The translations under genes and the position numbers were made by a program. This document shows, one piece after another, positions 1 to 9,322 of a stretch of DNA of 64,000 nt; positions within the stretch are counted from its first letter, which is position 1, and every line of letters starts with the position of its first letter. Location of the stretch: positions 558,001 to 622,000 of the forward strand of contig JAJTTP010000007.1 in assembly GCA_023313575.1 (NCBI GenBank), written 5' to 3'. The stretch comes from Eutypella sp. D-1. Taxonomy: Eukaryota > Ascomycota > Sordariomycetes > Xylariales > Diatrypaceae. The notes under the pieces are model-generated. The model saw nothing but the letters and a program-made list of their open reading frames with translations, did no database searches and had not been told where the DNA came from.

Positions 1-2877
1 ACGGGTGGCCGTGTCGGGGTCCACGAGAATATTAAGGGCTTGCTTACGAAGAGAAGAACTGAGCCCAGAAACACCAACAATGCCCCAGAGTTCACAGCGA
101 CTATCTCTATCACGAAGGGAGACTTCAGGAGCGTCCAGACATTTCTGTGGAGCCTGTCACAGAAAGTTGACTCGTTGGCCCATGATAGATTCGGGTTTGA
201 GCAGATTCCAGAACGACAAAGAGTAAAGGACAGTATTCAGGTGAACGAAGTCGATGCGAACTTTACCATCATAAGACGGACATTTCACTTCCTTGCCGGT
301 GAGCCGAACAAAGAGACAAGAGCGTTGGGACCTTATCTCCTGAGATCTCTGCCAGGCCATCTTGATGAGATCACCAAGAAGGCGACCGGTTACGAGGAGC
401 TCACGCCAGCTCAGAAGCAGGAGATTGGCGAGGGTCTTTTCTCACTGTTCGTATCCGGAGAGGCTATTGAAAGACACTGGGATAGTTGCCAAATGTTGTT
501 CTGGTACGGCAACCCAGGCGAAATATGGATTTTTCGAAAGTGGCTAGACGATGCTTCCGCTACCAGTCACCTGGGATGGCTAGACCGCGAATGGCTCAAA
601 AAAGTCAGGGCTGACCCAAACCCAAACCAAGCGTTACTTTTGAATATCATGAAAACAGTGGCGAGGCATTGGTTGTGCGAAAGGAAGTGGGAAGCAGCGA
701 GGGCATTCGAGTGGCTGAAAGGCTTTTGGAAAATAGCACCTCCTACCGAAGTGAATACCATGGGCGCACTGCAAGAATCGAAGGAGGTTACTATTAACCC
801 CGTCCCTAGCTTGAATCCACAGAATACGGAGATAGTTACGAGCGTTTTGGAATGGTGTAAAGGCATCGTCTCTATCGTTTCCGATGAGGATAAGGCTCTC
901 ATGAACGAACGCCTTGGGGAAACCTACTTTGCCGAAAAGAAACTTTCGAAGGCAATTGAGTCATACAACTATGCCATCAGTCTTGCCAGTCCTGATTGGG
1001 AGTGTCTCGAAGGGTTGGCAAATGCTCTTGCCGGCGATGAACAATACGAAAATGCCTGTCAGACCATGGAAAAGGCGCTGGAAATTCTCATCAATGAGGA
1101 CAGACCAGATAATAATAGCCTCCTCAGCGCCAATTACAGCCAACTTGCTGAATGGCAGCTGGAACTTAAACAGCCCATACGCGCTGTCAAATACCTGGAA
1201 CGAGCCATTGGCGTAACACCGGAAGAAGACAATCTCTATTTTGAGATTCTAACGATCTATCTACTCAATGATCTGATCAACGACACGGTGGGGTTTGTAC
1301 GCGATCTGGTCATGCAGGATAATGTTAGAAATGGGGTCAGCCTATTTGGTCGTGTCATAGACCTCATGGCGGACGATTTGAGGGCTGGTACCTTGTTTGG
1401 GGCACTTTTTGGTGCACTCGCTGAAGAGCGGGAGATGCTCACCAGTGTTCATCACGAAATCGACTATGCAATCGACAGAGCAAGAATAAATGGCCGGATG
1501 GACAACACAGCTAACCTGCCGCTCTTCAAAGGCGTAGCTATATACCGTTACGGTCCTGATGAATCTACGCGCGCTCAACAAGCTATACGATGCTGGGAGC
1601 AGTCCCTCAATGTCGAACTGTCGTCTTCTTACAGGAGGAATCTATCCTCTTATTTCTGGTGGAAGTACCCGCATATTATCTCCTCGGCTTGGCTGTGTGA
1701 ACATTACTTTAGCGAGGCTCGAAAGTTGAAGAATCCCGACCCCCAGGACCTCAGCCCTTACCTGGAAAAGATGAAACGTATAATCGAGATGGAGGCTTCT
1801 TATAACATGACTGCATCCAATATGTTCTTGATGAGCTTCTATGCCAGAGCTTCCAGAGACACGGAGGCCACCAAAAAAGTATCGCAAGTACATATCGAGG
1901 CCGCCTTCGACATGCTCTCAGATGATATTGACCAGAATGACTGGGAAGGTTACACCCAACTTGGTAGTGTTCTGACGCATTGTGGCGACGATGTTAACGG
2001 ACTCTACGCATATCTGATCCCTCTCCCTGAACTGGCCAAGGGACCCATCGCGTGGTGGGTGCTTGATTTCGAAACAGGGGAAGAGCAGAAATTGAGCCAT
2101 GAACTAGTCACTGCCATGGAGAGGAATGTTACGGGACGCTTTACCACCGATAAAATTGAATTCATACTCAAACGTATCGACCGTGCCATTTCTGAAATTG
2201 GCGACTCAACAGATGGTGCCACTTGTAATACAACTGATCAAGAATACAGTGAGTCTACAAATCATGAAACCCATATTACTCCCGGATACAGTGCCGAGTC
2301 TACCTGTAATGAGCAGATAATCGTCTCTTCAGGCTTCATAATGAAGGGCTCTGACAGCACTACAGATAAGGCAACAAGATTAACGACAAACGGAAAATCG
2401 GAAAGAATGGCAGCGAAGGCGGCATATGAGAGGATCCGACACAGGGTCCAGGAATGGTCTAATGTTCCGAAGTCAAAAGGGACGTGTCGGTGCGACTTTT
2501 GTCACAAATTATGGAACTTCGAAAACGCCATGAACAGCTGCAAGTACTGCTTCAACACGGCTTTCTGTGACGAGTGTCTGAAGAAGCTAAAAGCCGGCAA
2601 GATCAAGATAACAGCCATCAATATCCAGTGCAACAAGGATCATGACTGGCTCCGGCTTCCGAGGTGGAACAAGGATATGTACCTGCGTTCCTTGAAGAAG
2701 ACCGTCTGTGTGGGAGGCCAATTTGACACCGAGGGTAGACCCGTGGGCGGGACCACAGTCCAAGTCACTCAATGGCTTGCTGGATTGAAGGAGCAGTGGG
2801 GAATATCTGAGAAGCAGAATCACGAGGAGCCCTCGGCCGAGGATCTACATAATAGCAGAGTTGAGGTGTTAGAGTGA
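1..2877 (+). CDS. C-terminal part of a TPR/zinc-ribbon protein of fungal STAND (NLR-like) type, 5' truncated by window edge
   Basis: The reading frame is open from base 1, with no ATG near the edge, so this is the 3' part of a larger gene; about 958 codons lie in the window. Around 900-1250 are helical repeats of tetratricopeptide type (for example LGETYFAEKKLSKAIESYNY and LSANYSQLAEWQLELKQP). Near the end, at about 2484-2660, is a Cys/His cluster: CRCDFC, then CKYC, then CDEC, followed by CNKDHDWLRLP. This arrangement, a TPR array with a C-terminal Cys-ribbon and a HDWL motif, is as I recall it from large fungal STAND proteins, which carry an N-terminal effector domain and a NACHT or NB-ARC ATPase; those parts would lie left of the window. 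Such proteins are thought to act in non-self recognition. I am sure of the coding region and TPRs, less sure of the NLR assignment. It runs convergent to the P450 gene, 180 bp away. Confidence 0.8.
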   Translation, partial: TGGRVGVHENIKGLLTKRRTEPRNTNNAPEFTATISITKGDFRSVQTFLWSLSQKVDSLAHDRFGFEQIPERQRVKDSIQVNEVDANFTIIRRTFHFLAGEPNKETRALGPYLLRSLPGHLDEITKKATGYEELTPAQKQEIGEGLFSLFVSGEAIERHWDSCQMLFWYGNPGEIWIFRKWLDDASATSHLGWLDREWLKKVRADPNPNQALLLNIMKTVARHWLCERKWEAARAFEWLKGFWKIAPPTEVNTMGALQESKEVTINPVPSLNPQNTEIVTSVLEWCKGIVSIVSDEDKALMNERLGETYFAEKKLSKAIESYNYAISLASPDWECLEGLANALAGDEQYENACQTMEKALEILINEDRPDNNSLLSANYSQLAEWQLELKQPIRAVKYLERAIGVTPEEDNLYFEILTIYLLNDLINDTVGFVRDLVMQDNVRNGVSLFGRVIDLMADDLRAGTLFGALFGALAEEREMLTSVHHEIDYAIDRARINGRMDNTANLPLFKGVAIYRYGPDESTRAQQAIRCWEQSLNVELSSSYRRNLSSYFWWKYPHIISSAWLCEHYFSEARKLKNPDPQDLSPYLEKMKRIIEMEASYNMTASNMFLMSFYARASRDTEATKKVSQVHIEAAFDMLSDDIDQNDWEGYTQLGSVLTHCGDDVNGLYAYLIPLPELAKGPIAWWVLDFETGEEQKLSHELVTAMERNVTGRFTTDKIEFILKRIDRAISEIGDSTDGATCNTTDQEYSESTNHETHITPGYSAESTCNEQIIVSSGFIMKGSDSTTDKATRLTTNGKSERMAAKAAYERIRHRVQEWSNVPKSKGTCRCDFCHKLWNFENAMNSCKYCFNTAFCDECLKKLKAGKIKITAINIQCNKDHDWLRLPRWNKDMYLRSLKKTVCVGGQFDTEGRPVGGTTVQVTQWLAGLKEQWGISEKQNHEEPSAEDLHNSRVEVLE

Positions 2878-3057
2878 CCTGCTCCACCGAGCCCGATCCT
2901 ATCCCCTATTAAGGTGGGGCCCACAGAAGGAGACTGGCTATTGGGCCAAACCCCCAACGCAAGTGATTAATCCATTTCTCACAAGACGGACCTCAAGTCT
3001 TCTTCCAAGTCTTCTTTCATATCGTTTTTGTACTTTCCAGCAGCTAGGGTTTATATG

Positions 3058-4965
3058 CTAAAATATGCTCTGACTGTATTTTGAGCTGTCAGGCCCGGAG
3101 CTAGATGAGGTTACAGAAATCAACTCCCTATAGTATTCTTGTCGTGGGTAAAACAACAGGTTTGGCCCATCACAAACCGAATTGAGAGCTTCGTAGATCT
3201 TAAAAACGCCGTTCTTTTTCTGCCCATTCCGATAACTAAGCTCACCAGCTCCAACTTGGCCGGGCTCGCCCGGTGCGGCCTCAAAATCGAAATACCAAAG
3301 CGTTTTCGCCGCCACCAGGCTCATCTCCAAATATGCCAAGCCCTGCCCTGGACAACCTCGACATCCAGTAGAAAAGGGGATGAATGCTTCGCGCATGGCC
3401 TCGACGCAGTCCTCTGGGTTTGGAGATAACCACCGTTCCGGCCTGAAGCTGTAGGAGTCCGAAAAGAAGTCGCCATTGTGGAGAAAGGAATAGATGCTCA
3501 GTCCGACTTGCGTTCCTCGTGGGATAGTGTAGCCATCGACGACGAATGGCTCGCTTACATTACCTGAACCGTCCCGCGACTTTCGCCACAGGATTCCCGG
3601 AACAGGCGGAGACATTCGCAAAGCCTCGTCAATACAGGCGCGGAGGTAGTGGCAGCTCGTGAGCTTTTCGCCACGGCGAACCTCATCGCTGCGCGCAAAC
3701 ACGCTTCGAATCTCCTGAGTCACTTTCTGGTAGCACTCGGGGTTTCGTGATAGGTAGAAAAGCAGGGCGGCAAGGCCCGTTGAAATCGTATCGGCGCCTG
3801 ATAAGGGGGATATCTCTTAGTTTGCAGGAATTCTATAGAGATATCAGCAGAAGAACCTACCCATCGAGAGGAAAGGCAGTGCTTCCGTCCAGAACTTCCT
3901 TGTCTGAGTATGGTTCTGTACACCTTTGGTATTCATTGACCCGACGATCGTAGAGTAAAGGTCTGTATTCTTGGATGCATATTCAACTGGATGGGAGTTG
4001 ATAAGTTTCTCTGCTAACTTTCTGTAGTTCTCTCTGCCGCGGAGGTTCCTCAAGAATTGCCACACCCCTGCAATCCCGACTTGAACTAACAGAGGGAACT
4101 GTAACTTGAGATTCCGGAAGTAATTCTCAGCTACGATCTCGTCCTTGACAAACCGGAATTCCGGATCAGTCTGCACGTCTAGCGAGCGCCCAAAGACAAG
4201 CAGGCAGACAATATCGAGACTAAGATGTTTAAGCCGATCAGTCATATTGATAGCGCGAGGCTTGGGTCCTTGAGAAGACTTGAAAAGTTCTGCCAAATAT
4301 ATGTCGACTTGGTGTAAAATTACAGGCTCAAATGCTCGCACGGATCTTTCGTCAAGAGAATAGCGAATTATATCATGTTGAGCCCGAACAGCTCGTTCAT
4401 CAGTGGTGAGAACTGCACTCTGAACATTGGGGGCGGGTATGAGATGAAGAAGAGGATGAGGACTGCAAGTTATCCTATCATCGGTGATATCTTGACACAT
4501 GTCAACGCCGCTTTTCTTATCTAACCATGGTCAAAAGCCAGATGACTCATGTTAACTTGACATACCTCTCAGTGCTCTGAGAGAGCAGAAGACAAGTTTA
4601 TTCGGGGCTACTCTTATTGTGGGACCTTGGAAACCAGTATCTCAGTCGACCAGTTCAAAATCGAACCAACGGACCTCCCCTTACCGTAATGGAGATGGCT
4701 GTACCATGTGGCTAGATGCTGCCGCATCAGGGAGGCATGATAGAAACCATAGCAATCTGTGTACTTGGCAAAGAAAGGCCCTATGAAGCTGGCTAAGGGG
4801 TGAAACGAGGTACGGTAAACGAACAGTAATATGGTCTATCGCACGTTAGCCTGCCTACCAGGCCAGAGAAAGATTCTTCTCGAGATTCCAGGAAGCTCAT
4901 ACAAGGCTTAATAACACGCGATTAGCGAAGGGTAGCAGAGTATGGAGAGCTTCTAGAAATGCCAT
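3058..4965 (-). CDS. Cytochrome P450 monooxygenase, five exons
   Basis: My model is 4965-4903, 4835-4685, 4625-4566, 4490-3861 and 3797-3058 on the minus strand, giving 547 residues. It opens with a hydrophobic membrane anchor (RVLLSLTILLFVYR), followed by the Pro-rich HPLASFIGPFFAKYTD segment and GPTIRVAPNKLVF, both typical of fungal class II (ER-bound) P450s. The I-helix GADT (split by the 3860-3798 intron), ExxR (EALR), PERW and the heme loop FSTGCRGCPG, whose Cys ligates heme, are all present. Intron 1 has a clear GCTAAC branch point before TAG. All key residues are intact, so the enzyme is probably functional. Substrate is unknown; the neighbours (a Vps62-like gene and an NLR-like gene) do not suggest a pathway. 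The downstream motifs are certain; the first two exon borders are inferred from frame and splice consensus. Confidence 0.88.
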
Positions 4966-5406
4966 TATTGGACATTAGCAATAATATAGCCTGGACCGAA
5001 TAGGGGTCTATAAGAACTCAAGAGCTCATTGACTATGCAGACTACAGGTATGTAGGTAGCAAGACAATATATTCACTCATCTTGCATGGGATCCGATGAG
5101 ATAGGATGAGAGCCCTGGAGCTGAGCTTGGATGGACTTGGCAGCCACTGGCTCTCTGCCTAGGCAGTTAGGTACATAATTAGTAGCAGCTAAGTTAAGGG
5201 GTTACCTGGCAACAGCTGCTTACAAATGCCAAAGTGGGATAGATTCACTGGGTTTGGTTACATAATTCGGGTTTGGCGGTTATCTACCAAACTAACAGCG
5301 CTCCTAATAATTAGTGCATCTTACCAAAGTACCACGAATAACATACCATTGTAGCCACACGCTACAAATTAGGTCGCTGAGATTGCTGAGATTCTGCATA
5401 CTCATC
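4966..5406. promoter_or_regulatory. Divergent intergenic region between the P450 and the Vps62-like gene
   Basis: About 440 bp separate the two start codons, so both promoters must lie here. The stretch is AT-rich (for example ATAATATAG near 4981) and I see no ORF of interest in it. Shared regulation is possible but not shown. Confidence 0.4.
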
Positions 5407-7000
5407 ATGCCTGCAATGGCTCGCCAGCACCTTTTTATCTCTTCATTCCGTGCTCTGTTGATTTTCTTCCTGAGTGGGCAGTTACCTATTATACTTTCTA
5501 TTCCTTCTGATCCGACTTCGACGCCAGGTGAACTTAGCCGAACGATCCCGGATTATGTGGTCCGCCATGGTACGAAATCATCTTACCACCAGGTAATAGG
5601 ACATGAACTGACCTATCTTACAACACAGCACCGCTTGTATGGCTGCACTCGGAAGATCCATTTCGACCAGCAGACCTACTACAGCATATCCACCATACTA
5701 CACCCATGGTGATGAGAAAAGCCATTCCCGGGCTACCCGAACTTGACTTGGATAATCTTGCCTTGCTCAATGAGAGGTCTGACAAAGACCCCGTCGCTTT
5801 AACCGCCAACGACGATGTCACAGATGTGCCCCCGTGGTTCTTTGGTGTGATCCCGGATGAGTCAGGCAGGCCACAGAACGCCACCCCGTGTGTTGTGATT
5901 CTTGTCGAGCCTGAAGCGGGCTCGGGTGATGCTGACGCATTCTATTTCTACTTCTACTCGTACGACCGTGGCCCCAATTCCAAACAAGTGTTACCGCCTT
6001 TAAACGGCCTGCTAGATGGAAAGATTGATCCAGAGATGAGCTTTGGAGATCATGTTGGAGATTGGTAGGTGCGACTTGAGCTCTATTCTTTTACCTGCTG
6101 TCTAGCGGCTATATATCTGATCAATCACTACCAAGGGAACATAATATGGTCCGGTTTCGCAAGGGGAAGCCTACTGGTATCTATTACAGTCAGCATCGCG
6201 ATGGCGCTGCTTATCGTTGGAGCGATGCGGCTCTTACGATAGAGAATGAACGGGTATGATCGTAAACTCCCAATATGGATCATAGATCTAATTATTCGTT
6301 AGCCCTTCGTATACAGCGCATATGGCTCCCACGCCAATTATCCATCTGTCGGGTAAGTTCAACTCAGCCATGCTTCATTTTTACTTCGAAATGTACCTAA
6401 CCGATCGATAATGCCAGAGATCACGTTCATGATGCAGCGATACTGGACAACTGCGATAGAGGTCCGCTGTGGGACCCTGTCTCCTCAGCATACTTCTACC
6501 GTTACGACCACGCTACTTCTAGCTTTCTTCGTATATTCCCACCTGAATCGTCCGATACGTCTAACTTGACATCCTTCCTTTATTTTTCTGGCATTTGGGG
6601 TGACTTCCAATATCCGGATGAGGATCCTCGCCAAAGCACAGTCCCCAAATTCGGCCTCAAACGGTATGTCTCGGGCCCGACAGGACCAATGGCGAAGCAT
6701 CTTGTTAGGAAGGGCCTATTCCCTGACCATCCGAGGAAGAAGACTTGGCTAGAGTGGGGCGTGCACGTTTTCATGTCGCTTTATCCATGTTGTATTCGTG
6801 GATGGAGAGTTTGGGTATCAGGCATCATATTCATTGGGATATTGGTATCGATAGTGCTCGGGATCAGATATGCTGTGAAGCGGTATAGATCACGAACTAT
6901 GGGATATAAAAAGGTCAACACCGGGGAGGATATACCACTGGACAACCTTGACTATAGAGATAACACCGCTGTACGCCATGCCGGGACCAATCAGGGGTGA
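5407..7000 (+). CDS. Vps62-like protein (PF06101 type) with signal peptide and C-terminal membrane segment, five exons
   Basis: Exons 5407-5569, 5629-6064, 6136-6253, 6303-6352 and 6418-7000 give 449 residues. The start at 5407 is chosen because a hydrophobic signal (FRALLIFFLSGQLPIIL) follows; an in-frame ATG at 5314 is also possible. The body matches the fungal vacuolar-sorting-associated protein 62 family: APLVWLHSEDPFRPADLLQH, FGDHVGDWEHNMVRF, GIYYSQHRDGAAYRW, YSAYGSHANYP, then DHVHDAA and GPLWDP. A single membrane segment lies near the C-terminus (VWVSGIIFIGILVSIVLGI), followed by a basic tail. The role of these proteins is poorly known; despite the name, many look secreted or cell-surface. 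Intron 3 is only 49 nt. Motif continuity across all four introns makes the model firm. Confidence 0.88.
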
Positions 7001-8775
7001 TGCGTGTAAGATCCACGTCAAAATATACAGCGGACTTTCTCTCAACTTAGACGGTGACATTGCGGGAATATAGAGTTACCAAGTTGACGGCAATTAATAA
7101 AATTACTGTGTAAGGAGGGTATTGCGTAATGCACAACATGGCAATCAATGGTTTCTATAACTCACCCTTTCTATTATAAAGGATATAGGTGGAGTACCAA
7201 TTGGATTCCATACGACGCGAGAGTTTTATGGCTGCGGACTCTGGCACACTTATATAAACTTTCTAGATGTGGGGCCCATTGCCCCTATTTACCCCTATTT
7301 GAGACAGTCTGCAGTGAACTTTGCATGACAGCGAGAGGATTGCGTCTCCATCAGGTCCCATGTCCGGGTACTAGCCCGTCTAATTTACTCACGTATGTGC
7401 TTCTGAGCAGATAATTTCCCGGCTGAGTAAGAGCATGTCGCAGTTTGCAAGCATAGTGGTGGCTGTCAGGCTGGCTGTACGGATATGGTCCGTGCTTCGG
7501 AGACCAACCCCTTACTTCATATGCATATCTAGATACGCGCTTCGTAGGAAGCTTTTATTTCTTTGATCGCAAATGCAAAATCGGACACGAAGTGGCGAGC
7601 AGTTATTTTGGTTTGAGGTTACATCGGCACAAGATCAAGGTCTTTACTTGAAGCGTGGAAGCAAGATTATAGGAGAATGCCAAGTCTCAGGAGGACGATG
7701 TCCCAAGAAAGCAAGGCGAGGGGATCACGATACCGATCACGGCCCTCGGTATAACTACAGAATAGTCCTAGCAGTATAAGCTCTATATTTTAAGCCTTAT
7801 CAAATCCAATATTTCTTCGTTCATAAGATTCCAATCCTATCCTAGAATTTAAGATTAAAGGATAAAGCAACAGTCATTTAAGGGGGTTTTCCTCTTCAAC
7901 ACCAAGATATTGCAACATCCAGGTATGTTATGTTGCAACCTGACCCTATATACTTTCATAATTAACAACTCCAGGACATTTATTCCCTGGACACGTTTAA
8001 TCGTACTACAATGCTAAATGTCTAAGTGGCGCCTGTTCCCCCATCTGAAATGACGCTATCAACGGACGGTGGGCATACGGAGAGAAGTTCAGTCGTCGGA
8101 GGGTTGAGATAGCTCGCGAATCATAATTCTTGCTCTGCGACACACTTGCGCACACCTTTCTCACGCATTTCCCCCTCAACTCTTAGTGTCTTAGTGAGAC
8201 ATCTTCACAGCGTGAATGACCGGCAGTTCTTGTTATACAGTTTCATAGCATTTGGCTCAGAGACTGGTTGCAATCGAGTAGCTTCTGAGAATCTGAATAT
8301 CTTCGCATCCAGGTAAATGAAGTAATAATTTCACTTTGGCAGGAAAGTTGGTATATGACCTGGATGACTGTTGGGTTAAAGGACGGACTGTTCCTCCGAT
8401 AGCAATTAAGTGTGTAGACTTCTGGCGGTGAGAAGCCTTTGGTATCGTTAGTATTATATAACCTGTACCATATTGTACAGTGTCATAATCTGATACATTT
8501 TGCGCACTATTATGCAGTCGCGCCCATTTATTTTCAGCTCAAAGCCCATGAGCGCCCAGAACGAGTGAACTAACATCACAGCCTCTTCAGCTTACTGCAG
8601 GCACCACACACCAGCTCCTCTACGACACCATGGAGGGAGGGCTTTCATTTCTATTCAGATCTTGTAGTAAATATTGGAGAAACATGTGAGACAGTTTAAA
8701 GTACAAGGACATCAGAATGTTTGGGATATATTAGTCTCTCCAGACTTCACATGACCGCAGTTTCAGTGGATCAAA
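7001..8775. other. Intergenic stretch, no gene recognised
   Basis: This is about 1.8 kb of AT-rich sequence. Short ORFs at 7148-7414 and 7573-7779 show no motif, no splice-linked extension and no family resemblance. I see no tRNA-like or repeat structure. Confidence 0.5.
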
Positions 8776-8787
8776 CCAATATAAAAA
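8776..8787 (+). promoter_or_regulatory. CCAAT/TATA core promoter of the small secreted protein gene
   Basis: CCAAT at 8776-8780 runs directly into TATAAAAA (8780-8787), about 106 bp before the ATG at 8893. It is followed by a C/A-rich leader typical of fungal 5' UTRs. This supports transcription of the gene even though its first exon does not read straight through. Confidence 0.5.
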
Positions 8788-8892
8788 CGGAGTTGGTTTC
8801 CCGTTCCCTTCTATTTAACTAGACAACTAACTCCACTTCAACATCACAACCACTCGAAAGTATACTCACGAAGACACTTAGTTCCAGGCATA

Positions 8893-9322
8893 ATGAAGCT
8901 CGCAGCCGTCGTCTCGTCGCTCTTGATCTCTTTGGTCATGGCATTCCCGGCTCTCGAAGAGGAGACGTCACCCTCGAGGGTCTCTGGAAGAGGGACTGTC
9001 CGAGGAACCCCGTTACAAAGCCCGTCTGCATCTATGGGTTCTACGCCGTAGGTTCTCTGCCCACCAGATCTGGCATTTACTTTCAACTTTTTTTTCTTTG
9101 GGGCTGATAGGATCCTGGTTCCGGCAACATAGTGCGTTTCCCAGAGTGGGACCCAGCAGTGTATTCCGTGCGGACGCTCGTGCTAAGGATGAACAAAGAC
9201 AACTACACCAATGTAAGTTGAGAAACCAAATTCTCGACACTGTCGGGTTCCTTGTCACTAATCGTCTGCTGTAGCCATATCCTGAACGCGTGGTATCGGG
9301 CGCCCCAATTGTGATGAGCTGA
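8893..9322 (+). pseudogene. Small secreted cysteine-containing protein, three exons, frame break (or unusual short intron) in exon 1
   Basis: The ATG at 8893 opens a good signal peptide (MKLAAVVSSLLISLVMAFPA). The remaining protein lies in another frame of the same exon: GLWKRDCPRNPVTKP, VCIYGFYA, then after an intron at 9048-9110 DPGSGNIVRFPEWDP, and after an intron at 9213-9274 PYPERVVSGAPIVMS and a stop at 9320-9322. KR before DCPRNP looks like a Kex2 processing site. The signal frame stops at 9048-9050 (TAG) unless the frame changes near 8955-8965. Either one base is missing (mutation or sequencing error), or a 44-nt intron at 8935-8978 (weak GTCATG donor) restores the frame and gives about 86 residues without the usual signal-cleavage site. 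The two later introns have good consensus. No family is recognised; an effector-like or antimicrobial role is only a guess. Confidence 0.5.

Noticed and set aside
3720..3923. Separate 67-codon minus ORF within the first P450
   Set aside because: It crosses the 63-nt intron in the wrong frame; splicing joins the true frame through GADT.
7573..7779. 68-codon plus ORF
   Set aside because: No motif, no splice extension, no promoter or leader features.
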